Source: Paenibacillus roseus (GTDB lineage: Bacteria > Bacillota > Bacilli > Paenibacillales > Paenibacillaceae). Taken from it: 64,000 bases of DNA. The position numbers and the translations under genes are program-made. Shown here piece after piece: positions 54,117 through 64,000 of the stretch. How positions within the stretch are numbered: the stretch's first letter is position 1; every line of letters begins with the position of its first letter. Under the pieces are notes generated by a model, which was given only the letters and a program-made list of their open reading frames with translations, was not told the DNA's origin and made no database searches. The stretch covers positions 62,001 to 126,000 of the forward strand of contig NZ_JAELUP010000003.1 in the NCBI RefSeq assembly GCF_016424485.1, in the 5' to 3' direction.

Positions 54117-55085
54117 TCATTCTTTTAGAATTGCATTTGGAATGATTCGAATGTATATGAGCTCTCCGGTCAGTTCCACAATAGTCTGCGTCACGATAAT
54201 CGCCGCAACAAGCGTGCTCCAATCATCCGGCAGTGACAGTGCAAATGGCAGTACAACCAATGAATTGCGTGTCCCGCCGCTGAATATAACTGCTCGTCCG
54301 GATTTCACGTCCAGGCGAAACCATTTTGCAATCAGACGCCCGATGAACGGCATGATCGCCATAAAAGCGATATAGACCGGAATTACCTTGATGATGAGCC
54401 CCATATACTCAGACAATTTGCTGATCTGTGATGACACGATGACGAACAGCGTCAGCGCCATGAATGGGACCGGAATCCATGCGGAGAAATCGAGCAGCGT
54501 TTGCCCCTGGGGAGATGTCCTTGAAATTAGCTGAATAGCCAATGCAATCAGAAGCGGCAATACGATAATAATCAAAAATGCCTCAATAAACGGCCCCGGA
54601 TTGACGATTTCCGCAGCGCTTTTTCCCATGAACAACCATAAATATACCGGCAGCAAAATCATTTGCGTAATGAAGAGCACGGGAGTCGACAGCAGCATGA
54701 GCTTTTCATTGCCGCGCCCCAGATAAGTAAATACAATGACATAGTCGATGCATGGTGCCAGCAGCACCAGATAGACACCCAGCAGGACAGGGGGATGATT
54801 CGGCAACAGCTGTGACAACCCCCATACAACAGCCGGAACTGCAGCATAGTTAACCGTCAAGATTGCCCAGATGAAGCGCAAGTTTCCGAACGATTCTTTA
54901 ATCGCTATAAATGGGATTTGCGTGAACATCCCGTACATCAAAATGCCGATTATGGATGAAATGAGTATACTGTTGTCCAATTTGGCCATCCAGTTCGGCG
55001 CCAGCAGCCCGAGCGCTGCGGCAATCATTAAAACAATCGCGTACAATCCAGCTTGGCAGTGCTCAAGCTTCTCTCTGGTAAACAT
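54117..55085 (-). CDS. Arsenite/bile-acid symporter superfamily transporter, ACR3/ArsB-like
   Basis: This is a 322-residue membrane protein; ATG 55085 follows GAGAGGAA, whereas the open frame extends 51 codons further without a site. About ten membrane helices are predicted. LAPCIDYVIVFTYLGRGN (about 136-153) resembles the APC motif region of ACR3 permeases with its conserved Cys, and IFSGGTRNSLVVLPFALSLP fits the second discontinuous helix of the bile-acid sodium symporter fold. ACR3 proteins export arsenite. No arsR or arsC is beside it, so the substrate is uncertain. It lies between dif-like sites 2 and 3. Confidence 0.8.
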   Translation of the reverse strand: MFTREKLEHCQAGLYAIVLMIAAALGLLAPNWMAKLDNSILISSIIGILMYGMFTQIPFIAIKESFGNLRFIWAILTVNYAAVPAVVWGLSQLLPNHPPVLLGVYLVLLAPCIDYVIVFTYLGRGNEKLMLLSTPVLFITQMILLPVYLWLFMGKSAAEIVNPGPFIEAFLIIIVLPLLIALAIQLISRTSPQGQTLLDFSAWIPVPFMALTLFVIVSSQISKLSEYMGLIIKVIPVYIAFMAIMPFIGRLIAKWFRLDVKSGRAVIFSGGTRNSLVVLPFALSLPDDWSTLVAAIIVTQTIVELTGELIYIRIIPNAILKE

Positions 55086-55274
55086 AGTTTGTGCATTCCT
55101 CTCTATTATCTCGCAAAATATGTACAATCGACTTTTCGGGATTATTATCGGTAATTTGCTAAGGTAAGTGATGATGAAGCCAGTATCAGACGTGCATGTT
55201 TTAGCGTAAACGGTAACGCAGAATTTGTCAAAAGTCACAAGAGTTCAAACACAGTAGGGTTACGGCAAAAGATT

Positions 55275-55302
55275 GGTTTACTAAATTTTAATTATGTAAA
55301 CT
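55275..55302. repeat. dif-like site 3 (Xer recombination site candidate)
   Basis: GGTTTACTAAA-TTTTAA-TTATGTAAACT has the same 11-6-11 layout and the same right arm as site 2; the left arm matches the inverted right arm at 8 of 11. It is 190 bp upstream of the ACR3-like start, so it too could be an operator. Confidence 0.5.
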
Positions 55303-55333
55303 AAATTAGTTGAACAGAAGAAACATAGTCTTT

Positions 55334-55363
55334 GCCTGACATTCATTCGTTCAGCTGATGTAG
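55334..55363 (+). repeat. Tail fragment of the dispersed hairpin element, copy D
   Basis: GCCTGACATTCATTCGTTCA then GCTGATGTAG matches the 3' tail of copy A (3957 onward) and of copy C, but the core and stem are absent. The remaining gap 55364-55602 shows no other feature besides the ribosome binding site of the collagen-like gene. Confidence 0.55.
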
Positions 55364-55515
55364 TTGTAACCTCGTCTCGTATTGCGATTCTGTTTCCCGT
55401 CATTACAGCACCCTCATGGTCATTATACAACTGTAATCGTCTATTAAAGCAGCCTTTTATATGGGTTGGAGGGTGATCGTACAGGCAAATGGGAGAAAGA
55501 TTACATTTACTATAA

Positions 55516-57147
<1,632 letters not shown>

Positions 57148-57280
57148 TAAGTATTTCATTTGCTCCGCACGCCTCCATCTGCATATGTTTTCTTCCGCAC
57201 GAATACATTATTATACCTGCTTTAACGAATGAACAGGATATCTAGCGAGGACAGATGACAGCAGATTGGGGGCTGAACAG

Positions 57281-58291
57281 GTGAATTTGGCAGGAAACAA
57301 AGCTTTGGTAACCGGCGCGGACGGATTCATCGGCTCGCATCTGGTCGAAGAGCTGGTCCGGTCCGGCTGCGAGGTAAAAGCTTTTGTCTATTACAATGCG
57401 TTTGGCTCCACAGGGTGGGTTGCGCATTTTCCAGAAGAGATCAAGTCCCAGGTGGAAGTTATACAGGGTGACATTAGAGACGCGGGAGCCGTCAAACAGG
57501 CAATGCGCGGCTGCAAGCTGGTCTTCCATCTCGCTGCGCTAGTCGGTATTCCGTACTCCTATCTGGCCCCTGAGAGCTATATCGATACGAATGTAAAAGG
57601 AACGCTCCATATTCTCCAGGCTGCAAGGGAGCTTGGAAATGTCAAACTCGTTCATACCTCCACTAGTGAAGTGTATGGAACTGCAAGATTCGTTCCGATT
57701 TCGGAGGAACACCCGATATTGGGGCAGTCTCCGTATGCAGCTTCGAAAATTGGGGCGGATCAGTTGGCGCTTTCGTTCTACCATGCCTATGATTTGCCGG
57801 TTGCGGTCATTCGCCCTTTCAATACGTATGGACCGCGCCAGTCACTTCGGGCAGTCATACCTACGATTATCTCGCAAATTGCTAGCGGAGCAAGACGTAT
57901 CCGTCTCGGGTCGCTGCATCCGACGAGAGACTTTACATTTGTGAAGGACACGGTTCGCGGGTTTGCGGCTGTGGCAGCCTCTCCGCGGTCGGTTGGCCAA
58001 GTTATTCAAGTTGGCAGCGGCTATGAGCAGACAATCGAACAGACAGCTCGGCTTATTGCAGAGGTGATGGACGCCCAAATCGAGATTGAGGCCGATCAGG
58101 CCCGGATTCGTCCGGCCAACAGCGAGGTTGAGCGGCTCTGGGCGGACATCTCCAAGGCCAAAAAGCTGCTGGACTGGCAGCCGGAGTATACGGGGGAGGA
58201 AGGGTTGAAAAGAGGGCTGAGCGAGACGGTGCAGTGGTTTACTGCTGAACGTTCAGTTCGGTATCCCAACCCGCAAGCGTATACGATATGA
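57281..58291 (+). CDS. legB: NAD-dependent nucleotide-sugar 4,6-dehydratase, LegB-like
   Basis: This protein has about 336 residues; I take GTG 57281, with GGGGG about 8 nt upstream, rather than TTG 57266. The Rossmann motif is VTGADGFIGSHLVEEL, followed by the catalytic Ser/Thr in HTSTSEVYG and YAASK (PYAASKIGADQLALSFY). It belongs to the extended SDR group next to LegC in legionaminic-type pathways, where LegB dehydrates GDP- or UDP-GlcNAc at C4/C6. It overlaps the next gene by 4 nt and starts a five-gene operon. Confidence 0.88.
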   Translation: MNLAGNKALVTGADGFIGSHLVEELVRSGCEVKAFVYYNAFGSTGWVAHFPEEIKSQVEVIQGDIRDAGAVKQAMRGCKLVFHLAALVGIPYSYLAPESYIDTNVKGTLHILQAARELGNVKLVHTSTSEVYGTARFVPISEEHPILGQSPYAASKIGADQLALSFYHAYDLPVAVIRPFNTYGPRQSLRAVIPTIISQIASGARRIRLGSLHPTRDFTFVKDTVRGFAAVAASPRSVGQVIQVGSGYEQTIEQTARLIAEVMDAQIEIEADQARIRPANSEVERLWADISKAKKLLDWQPEYTGEEGLKRGLSETVQWFTAERSVRYPNPQAYTI

Positions 58292-59478
58292 CGAGCCACC
58301 CCTTTGTTCAGGACGTACTGGAACGCTTGCGCAAAGTATTGCCCTCAGGCGATCAAGCCCATCCATTGCACGCCCCGCATTTTGCAGGGAATGAATGGCG
58401 ATATGTAAAGGAATGCCTCGATACCGGCTGGGTATCCTCAGTCGGCGCATTCGTGAATCGTCTGGAACAAGATTTGGCTGCTTATACAGGAATCAAGCAT
58501 GCCATTGCGGTTGTCAATGGCTCGGCTGCGCTCCATATTTCGCTGACACTAAGCGGGGTTGAAGCGGGGGACGAGGTGCTGATTCCCGCCTTGACTTTTG
58601 TAGCGACCGCTAATGCAGTTTCCTATTGCGGGGCAATCCCGCATCTGGTTGACAGTTCGGAAACTACACTTGGCCTCGATCCTGAAAAGCTGGACCACTA
58701 TTTAAGGAAGAAGGCTGTACTTAAAGACCGTTCCTGCTATAACGCGAGGACTGGCAGGCGAATCAGAGCGGTTGTGCCTATGCACACCCTGGGTCACCCG
58801 GTTGACCTTGAACCGCTGGCGGAAATTTGCGCGCATTACAAGCTGAAAATGGTCGAGGATGCCGCGGAATCCTTAGGTTCATTTTATAAGGGACGACATA
58901 CCGGGAGTTGGGGCGAAATAGCGGCGATCAGCCTGAATGGGAATAAAATTATTACAGCCGGAGGCGGGGGTGCGCTCCTGACCAATGATGAAAAGCTGGC
59001 TCGAAAAGCGAAGCATCTTACGACGACGGCCAAGCTGCCGCACCGCTGGAACTTTGTTCATGACCAGACAGGTTTTAATTATCGGCTCCCTAATCTGAAT
59101 GCGGCACTGGCAGTCGCGCAGTTGGAACGGCTCCCGGTTATGCTGGCTAGCAAGCGAAGTCTTGCTTCGGCCTATGAAGAAGCGTTCCGGCAGGCGGAAG
59201 GCATTCGTTTTTTTCAGGAACCTTCCTTTGCGGTCAGCAATTACTGGCTCAATGCGCTGTTGCTTGATGAATCTCACGCTGCCCATCTGGAGGGAGTGCT
59301 GGAGCAGACCAATCAGGCGGGCATAATGACGCGTCCGTTATGGACGCCCCTGCACCAGCTTCCCATGCTAAAGCGCAGTCCGCGAATGGATTTGTCCACG
59401 GCAGAGAGCTTGGCGCGACGAGTCATCAATCTTCCGAGCAGCGCGTTCTTGCAAGAGGCAGACGGGAGGGGGGCATGA
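58288..59478 (+). CDS. legC: PLP-dependent sugar aminotransferase, LegC-like (DegT/DnrJ/EryC1)
   Basis: This is a 396-residue protein coupled by ATGA to the previous gene. VNGSAALHISLTLSGVEAGD is the phosphate-binding region, MVEDAAESLGSFYKGRHTG holds the conserved Asp, and the PLP Lys is in SLNGNKIITAGGGG. WVSSVGAFVNRLEQDLA near the start is typical of LegC. It aminates the 4-keto sugar made by LegB to give the 4-amino-4,6-dideoxy sugar. It overlaps the epimerase gene by 4 nt. Confidence 0.9.
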   Translation: MTSHPFVQDVLERLRKVLPSGDQAHPLHAPHFAGNEWRYVKECLDTGWVSSVGAFVNRLEQDLAAYTGIKHAIAVVNGSAALHISLTLSGVEAGDEVLIPALTFVATANAVSYCGAIPHLVDSSETTLGLDPEKLDHYLRKKAVLKDRSCYNARTGRRIRAVVPMHTLGHPVDLEPLAEICAHYKLKMVEDAAESLGSFYKGRHTGSWGEIAAISLNGNKIITAGGGGALLTNDEKLARKAKHLTTTAKLPHRWNFVHDQTGFNYRLPNLNAALAVAQLERLPVMLASKRSLASAYEEAFRQAEGIRFFQEPSFAVSNYWLNALLLDESHAAHLEGVLEQTNQAGIMTRPLWTPLHQLPMLKRSPRMDLSTAESLARRVINLPSSAFLQEADGRGA

Positions 59479-60689
59479 GTCGCAAAATAACCGATACTAC
59501 TCAGGCGGTTCATGGCGCCGTCTCCAACCCCAGACATAAAATTGCTGTCGTCACAGGCAGCCGTGCGGAGTACGACCTTCTCTACAGTGTAATGAAGCAA
59601 ATTGAAGCGGCTCCTCAGTTGGAGTTGCAGCTTATTGTGACAGGCATGCATTTGGCCCCGGAGTTCGGTATGACGGTCCGGGCTATTGAGGCGGACGGAT
59701 TCCCGATTCATGACCAGGTGGAAATGCTGCTGTCCAGCGATACGGCGGCAGGAGCGGCGAAATCGGTCGGTCTTGGCATGATTGGATTCGCTGATGCGTA
59801 CCGGCGGCTACAGCCGGATTGGGTGGTCGTGCTTGGGGATCGCTATGAAATATGGGCTGCAGCCGCAGCGGCATTCATGGCGAGAATTCCCATTGCACAC
59901 ATCGGGGGAGGGGATGTGACGGAAGGAGCGCTGGACGAAGCGATTCGGCATGGCATCACGAAGATGTCCCAGCTTCATTTTGTGACGAATAAACGCTCCG
60001 CACAGCGGGTCAGGCAGCTTGGCGAAGACCCTCATATGATACTGAACGTCGGGCATCCCGGAATAGACCGGATCAAGCAGCTTCCGCTGCTCTCCAGGGA
60101 GGAGCTGGAGCATGAGCTTAATTTCACCTTTCGTTCCCGCAATGTGTTGGTGACGTATCACTCGGTAACGCTGGGTAGTTCTGATGCGGAAGCGGAGCTG
60201 GAGGAACTGATGAAGGCGCTGGCAGCGCTTGGCGAGGATACGGGTATTGTATTTACGAAGCCGAACGCTGACCCTGGTGGACGGCTTTATGCTGAACGGA
60301 TTGACAGATACACAGCGGCGCACGCCAATGCGGCGGCCTATACCTCCTTGGGGCAGCTTCGTTATTTCAGTACCGCGCGCATAGTGGATGCGGTGATCGG
60401 CAATTCTTCCAGCGGCATATGCGAGATTCCCTCCCTGGGCAAGCCTAGCGTTGATATCGGCTTCCGGCAAAAGGGACGACTTCGGGGTGCTTCCGTATTG
60501 CATTGCGAGCCTGAGTCTGGAGCCATTCAGGCGGCCATTCATCAGGCTTGCCGGATGGACTGTACAGGCGTGGAGAACCCGTACGGTACAGGAAACAGCG
60601 GTTTGCGCATCGTAGCGGAGCTGATCCGTCAGGTCGGTCGCGGTCGCGCCGGCTTGAAGCTTTTTTATGATGCGCAAGGGGAGGGATAG
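59475..60689 (+). CDS. legG: Hydrolysing UDP/GDP-sugar 2-epimerase, LegG/NeuC-like
   Basis: This protein has about 404 residues. ATG 59475 overlaps the stop of legC and follows GGGAGGGGGG; a longer open frame inside legC is rejected. It contains VTGSRAEYDLL, VVVLGDRYEIWAAA, HIGGGDVTEGALDEAIRHGI and GNSSSGICEIPSLGKPSV, all diagnostic of the hydrolysing NeuC/LegG group. The enzyme releases the nucleotide and inverts C2, giving the free 6-deoxy mannosamine-type sugar for the synthase. The first 20 residues are an unaligned extension. Confidence 0.92.
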   Translation: MSRKITDTTQAVHGAVSNPRHKIAVVTGSRAEYDLLYSVMKQIEAAPQLELQLIVTGMHLAPEFGMTVRAIEADGFPIHDQVEMLLSSDTAAGAAKSVGLGMIGFADAYRRLQPDWVVVLGDRYEIWAAAAAAFMARIPIAHIGGGDVTEGALDEAIRHGITKMSQLHFVTNKRSAQRVRQLGEDPHMILNVGHPGIDRIKQLPLLSREELEHELNFTFRSRNVLVTYHSVTLGSSDAEAELEELMKALAALGEDTGIVFTKPNADPGGRLYAERIDRYTAAHANAAAYTSLGQLRYFSTARIVDAVIGNSSSGICEIPSLGKPSVDIGFRQKGRLRGASVLHCEPESGAIQAAIHQACRMDCTGVENPYGTGNSGLRIVAELIRQVGRGRAGLKLFYDAQGEG

Positions 60690-60691
60690 GC

Positions 60692-61774
60692 GTGAAAAAG
60701 GGACGCGTCACCATTATTGCGGAAATCGGGGTCAATCATAATGGTTCCCTCCAGCTTGCCAAGCAGCTTGTTGAAGTCGCGGCGGATGCCGGGGCGGATG
60801 CTGTGAAGTTGCAGACCTTCCGGGCGGACCGGCTCGTAAGCCGGCAGGCAGCAAAGGCGGAGTACCAGCGGCAAACAACGGATGCCGGGGAAACGCAGTA
60901 TGACATGCTCCGCAGGCTTGAGCTTTCGGTCATTGATCATGAGGCGCTGTTACGGCAATGCAGGGAGCTGAACATTGAATTGCTGTCTACGCCATTTGAT
61001 CTGGAGAGCGCGGATATGCTGACTCGGCATCTTGGGCTGGGAGCAATCAAGGTTTCCTCCGGTGATGCGACTAACGCCCCGCTGCTCGTTCAACTCGGCC
61101 GCAGTGGCAAGCCGGTACTTTTATCTACCGGCATGTGTACACTCGCTGATGTCGAAGAGGCGCTATCTGCACTGGCCTTCGGATATACCCGGCCAATAGC
61201 GTCCAGACCGTCGCGCGAAACGTTCCGCCATGCGTATCTGTCCGCAGTAGGCCGGCAGGCATTAGCGGAACGAGTGACACTTCTTCACGCGACAACAGAG
61301 TACCCTGCCCCGTACGACAGCATCAACTTGCAAGCCATGGATACACTGTCGGCCGCATTCGGGTTGCCTGTCGGGCTGTCGGATCATACAGAGGGCATAG
61401 CTGTTGCCATTGCAGCCGCAGCGCGGGGAGCCGCTGTCATTGAGAAGCATCTGACACTGGATTGCGGGATGGAAGGACCGGACCATCAGGCGTCGCTTGC
61501 TCCTGCCGCGTTCCGCGAGCTTGTCCGGTCTGTCCGTCAGGTCGAAGCATCTCTCGGTTCATCGCTGAAAATCCCGGCGCCCCAGGAGAGCGAGAACGCC
61601 AAGCTGGTGCGGAGAAGCCTGATTGCAGCCCAAGATATCGATGAAGGCGAAGTGCTGACGGAAGACCATCTTGCGGTCAAGCGGCCCGGGGGAGGGTTGT
61701 CCCCATTTGCTTACTGGGAGCTGCTGGGTACGCGGTCCAAACGCGCCTACAGGAAGGATGAGCTGCTGGAATGA
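60692..61774 (+). CDS. legI: Nonulosonic acid synthase, LegI/NeuB-like
   Basis: This is a 360-residue protein starting at GTG 60692, two bases after the previous stop. The barrel part has IIAEIGVNHNGSLQLAKQLV, AVKLQTF, STPFDLESADML and GLSDHTEG with metal- and PEP-binding residues, then EKHLTLDCGMEGPDHQASL. From about 285 the C-terminal SAF (antifreeze-like) domain has RRSLIAAQDIDEGEVLTEDH. It condenses the sugar with phosphoenolpyruvate to the nine-carbon acid. The acetyltransferase gene overlaps by 4 nt. Confidence 0.94.
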   Translation: MKKGRVTIIAEIGVNHNGSLQLAKQLVEVAADAGADAVKLQTFRADRLVSRQAAKAEYQRQTTDAGETQYDMLRRLELSVIDHEALLRQCRELNIELLSTPFDLESADMLTRHLGLGAIKVSSGDATNAPLLVQLGRSGKPVLLSTGMCTLADVEEALSALAFGYTRPIASRPSRETFRHAYLSAVGRQALAERVTLLHATTEYPAPYDSINLQAMDTLSAAFGLPVGLSDHTEGIAVAIAAAARGAAVIEKHLTLDCGMEGPDHQASLAPAAFRELVRSVRQVEASLGSSLKIPAPQESENAKLVRRSLIAAQDIDEGEVLTEDHLAVKRPGGGLSPFAYWELLGTRSKRAYRKDELLE

Positions 61775-62403
61775 AACTGGCGATACTGGGCGCATCCGGG
61801 CTGGCCGCAGAAACGGCCGATCTGGCCTGGGAGGTGGGGTACAGGGAGCTTGTGTTCATCGATAAGGAGCCGGTCCTGGGAATTCGGCAGCATTATGGAT
61901 TCAACGTTGTTGGGGAGGAGCGGGTTCATACGCTCCATGCAGGGGGCTTTGCCTTCGTTATTGCAATCGGAGACTCTGACCTGCGTTGCCAGTTGTTCCA
62001 ACGGTTTCCCCAGCTCAACTATGTCAACCTGATTCATCCATCGGCGACGCTCGCCGTCAGGCAGGAGCCGGATTTGCTGCGACGGCAAGGAAATCTTGTA
62101 TTTGCCGGTTGCCGTATCACGACAGGGATTCAAAATGGCAACTTCGGATTGTATAACCTGAACTGTACAGTTGCCCATGATTGCATAGTTGAAGATTTTG
62201 TCACGATTGGTCCGGGAGCGAATATTTCAGGCAATGTCCATCTGATGGAAAGGTGCAGCATCGGCACAGGAGCCGTTATCCTGCAAGGGCGGTCGACCTC
62301 CGACAAGCTTGTCATCGGCAGTCGTGCCATAATTGGGGCAGGAGCGGTTGTAACGCGCCATGTGGGGGCCGGTCTAACCGTCAAAGGCGTGCCCGCGCGC
62401 TAA
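61771..62403 (+). CDS. Left-handed beta-helix sugar acetyltransferase, LegH/NeuD/PglD-like
   Basis: This is a 210-residue protein coupled to the synthase by ATGA. The N-terminal Rossmann-like part is LAILGASGLAAETADLAW; the hexapeptide repeats include NCTVAHDCIVEDFVTIGPGA, with the catalytic His in AHD, and end at VVTRHVGAGLTVKGVPAR. PglD/LegH enzymes acetylate the 4-amino group before the epimerase step; NeuD enzymes act on the finished acid. In this operon the LegH role is likelier because a LegC is present. Confidence 0.85.
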   Translation: MKLAILGASGLAAETADLAWEVGYRELVFIDKEPVLGIRQHYGFNVVGEERVHTLHAGGFAFVIAIGDSDLRCQLFQRFPQLNYVNLIHPSATLAVRQEPDLLRRQGNLVFAGCRITTGIQNGNFGLYNLNCTVAHDCIVEDFVTIGPGANISGNVHLMERCSIGTGAVILQGRSTSDKLVIGSRAIIGAGAVVTRHVGAGLTVKGVPAR

Positions 62404-62482
62404 TTATGGCTAACGGTAGCAAGGAGATAGATTGTCGATCAGACGAAAGAGAAGACAGCGGGAGCCTCAACAAGCTCCTTGC

Positions 62483-63340
62483 TTACCAGGCGTGCAGGCC
62501 GCCATCCACATACAGGTTATGCCCGGTCACATAGCTGGAGGCGTCGGAGGCCAAATAAATGGCTGCTCCCGCCAGCTCATCCGGCTGCCCCATCCGGCCA
62601 AGCGGCACACGGGCGCTGTACCGCTCCACAAACTGGCTGTTCTGGCCGCTCTCAACACCGCCGGGGGTAAGCGTGTTGACCCGAATGCCGAATGGGGCCC
62701 AGCGGGCTGCTAAATGGTTGGTCAGCCCAACGACCGCCGCCTTGGAAGCAGAATAGACTGCCGGAGTATTGATCGCGGTTCCGAGATAACGGGAGCCTTC
62801 ATAAATACGTTCATCCGGCCCGAGAAGTCCATAAATGGAGGACATTTGAATCATCGACCCGCCGCGATTTTGCTTCAGCATCCGGTTCCCGACTGCCTGC
62901 GCCGCTAGAAACATGCCGTCCACATTGACGGACATCACCTTCTTCCACTGTGCTAGCGAGTAGGTCTCGAATGGGGAAAAAAACTGTTCCAGATCGTCCG
63001 ACTTGGAGGCCGCATTATTAAGCAAAATATCGATTCCGCCGAGTTCTTCTGCGACCTTGTCCGTCATGCGAGCCACGGAGTCGGGGTCAGACACGTCACA
63101 GCCGACTCCGATACAGACAGGACCGTAATTTTGCTCCAGCTCCCGCGCAAAGCCGTCCGCTTCATCCTCATCCAAATCTGCAATTGCAACCTGAGCGCCA
63201 TGCGCGGCCAATGCTGCGCCAAATCTCCGACCCAGAATACCAAGGCCGCCTGTCACAATGGCTGTTTTCCCGCTCAGGTCAAACAGCTTCGAGAAGCTGT
63301 CCTGACCAAGCTCATTATTATATTCACCATGTCTCGTCAT
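62483..63340 (-). CDS. Short-chain dehydrogenase, PtmA-like, in the nonulosonic acid cluster
   Basis: This is a 285-residue SDR. The cofactor motif is TAIVTGGLGILGRRFG (TGxxxGxG), with NNAAS, Ser in IQMSSIYGLLG, and YSASKAA. The end SSYVTGHNLYVDGGLHAW is the classical SDR tail. PtmA-like SDRs are encoded with CMP-nonulosonate synthetase genes in flagellin glycosylation loci, and here the start overlaps that synthetase gene by 4 nt. It faces the leg operon with 79 nt between stops. The reaction is not certain; in Campylobacter PtmA is placed early in the pathway. Confidence 0.87.
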   Translation of the reverse strand: MTRHGEYNNELGQDSFSKLFDLSGKTAIVTGGLGILGRRFGAALAAHGAQVAIADLDEDEADGFARELEQNYGPVCIGVGCDVSDPDSVARMTDKVAEELGGIDILLNNAASKSDDLEQFFSPFETYSLAQWKKVMSVNVDGMFLAAQAVGNRMLKQNRGGSMIQMSSIYGLLGPDERIYEGSRYLGTAINTPAVYSASKAAVVGLTNHLAARWAPFGIRVNTLTPGGVESGQNSQFVERYSARVPLGRMGQPDELAGAAIYLASDASSYVTGHNLYVDGGLHAW

Positions 63341-64000
63341 GAATCCGCCCCCCTGCGCCTCATAAGCTCCTCTACAAGCAGAAAATCAAGCTCCGAATCA
63401 ATGTCCGCCGAATTCGCCGCATCCATCACATACAGGAGCGTCCGCTTGGTAAAGAGCGGATAATCCGCCCGCAGCCATACCCGGCGCCAGACATAGACGG
63501 ATGCATTCATATCATAGGTTCGGGGAGCATCCTGACGTCGCACTATAGGGGTCTCCGCAGTTTTGACCAGCTTGACGCTCCCGTCCGGCTGATGCTCGAC
63601 GATGTTGAAATAGGGAGAACGACGGGAAGAATGGCCAGTAATGACATTGCACGCCTCTGAAGTTTCCAGCAGATGAACCGCCCCGGCAATATCCGCTATG
63701 GTCCGCAGGGGAGAGGTCGCATCCAGGTCGGTGACCGTATCATACTTGATGCCCGTCAGCCGTTCAGCTTCCTCGGCGCAGTGGGCGATGGCGGGAATTT
63801 TCGCCGCTTCATCACCTGCCAGATCGGGGGGCCTTGTGATCAACAAATTCGCGCCGTACTTCAAAGCCGTTTGCAAAATTTCCTCCGAATCACTGCTTAC
63901 CGCTATGGTATCGAACAAGCCGGACGTTTGCGCTTGCAGCAAGCTATGGGCCAGAAGCGGCTTGCCAAGCAGAGGGCGAATGTTTTTCCCCGGAACTCCC
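63337..64000 (-). CDS. CMP-nonulosonic acid cytidylyltransferase, LegF/NeuA/PtmB-like, N-terminus outside window
   Basis: The frame is open to the window edge, reading GVPGKNIRPLLGKPLLAHSL at its visible start, the nucleotide-binding loop of this family, so only a few N-terminal residues are missing. VAVSSDSEEI-type IAVSSDSEEILQTA, TDLDATSPLRT and YDMNASVYVWRR hold the substrate-binding residues. It activates the acid with CTP to CMP-sugar, the donor for glycosyltransferases. It heads a second operon, convergent with the leg genes; further genes probably lie upstream outside the window. Confidence 0.9.
   Translation of the reverse strand, partial: GVPGKNIRPLLGKPLLAHSLLQAQTSGLFDTIAVSSDSEEILQTALKYGANLLITRPPDLAGDEAAKIPAIAHCAEEAERLTGIKYDTVTDLDATSPLRTIADIAGAVHLLETSEACNVITGHSSRRSPYFNIVEHQPDGSVKLVKTAETPIVRRQDAPRTYDMNASVYVWRRVWLRADYPLFTKRTLLYVMDAANSADIDSELDFLLVEELMRRRGADS

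Noticed and set aside
59340..59474. Extended N-terminus of the sugar 2-epimerase inside legC
   Set aside because: It overlaps a conserved aminotransferase end, and ATG 59475 has both a strong ribosome binding site and the usual ATGA coupling.

Overview
The window looks like a chromosomal segment of a spore-forming Firmicute, most likely Paenibacillus or a close relative. The reasons are strong AGGAGG-type ribosome binding sites with frequent TTG and GTG starts, a membrane-anchored AraC regulator beside an LplABC-like sugar transporter, a BclA-like collagen glycoprotein, an OxdC-like bicupin and MoxR/DUF58/DUF4129 genes. No rRNA, tRNA or recognisable insertion sequence was seen.

Layout. 1-3.8 kb is the end of an A+T-rich type III (III-D-like) CRISPR effector operon: a tandem Cas7 protein cut by the window edge, a Csx19-like protein and a TIGR03986-type RAMP with a coiled-coil insertion. 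4.3-5.4 kb holds a lone protein of unknown function. 5.8-11.9 kb is an AraC-type membrane sensor with a three-gene sugar ABC importer that has no ATPase gene beside it. 12.0-23.6 kb is a complete type I-C CRISPR-Cas locus, cas3-cas5c-cas8c-cas7-cas4-cas1-cas2, between two arrays that point away from each other (7 and 20 spacers). Their leaders share an identical 62-nt block in inverted orientation. The distal end of each array abuts decayed genes. 23.7-35.7 kb carries mostly single genes: GH18 chitinase, VOC protein, GH95 fucosidase, HAD proteins, TrhO, GNAT, a TVP38-like protein, a bicupin and a DUF457 protein.

36-46.5 kb carries moxR-DUF58-DUF4129, a three-gene phosphorelay (Hpt-REC-GGDEF protein, response regulator, hybrid histidine kinase) and a membrane-linked alpha/beta hydrolase. 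46.7-55.3 kb looks accessory: a XerS-like recombinase, a 31-residue small protein, an NlpC/P60 hydrolase, a second tyrosine recombinase divergent from a helix-turn-helix protein, a TetR regulator, an ANT(4')-like aminoglycoside nucleotidyltransferase and an ACR3-like transporter. Three dif-like 11-6-11 sequences punctuate this stretch. 55.6-64 kb has the collagen-like glycoprotein and a near-complete nonulosonic (legionaminic-type) acid pathway as two convergent operons, the last gene running off the window.

The two most unusual observations are (1) the dif-like sites bracketing recombinase/resistance gene blocks, and (2) a dispersed family of intergenic hairpin elements that share a 17-nt core (five copies plus one tail fragment), in which the flanking stem covaries between copies. 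The arrangement of the I-C leaders is a third.
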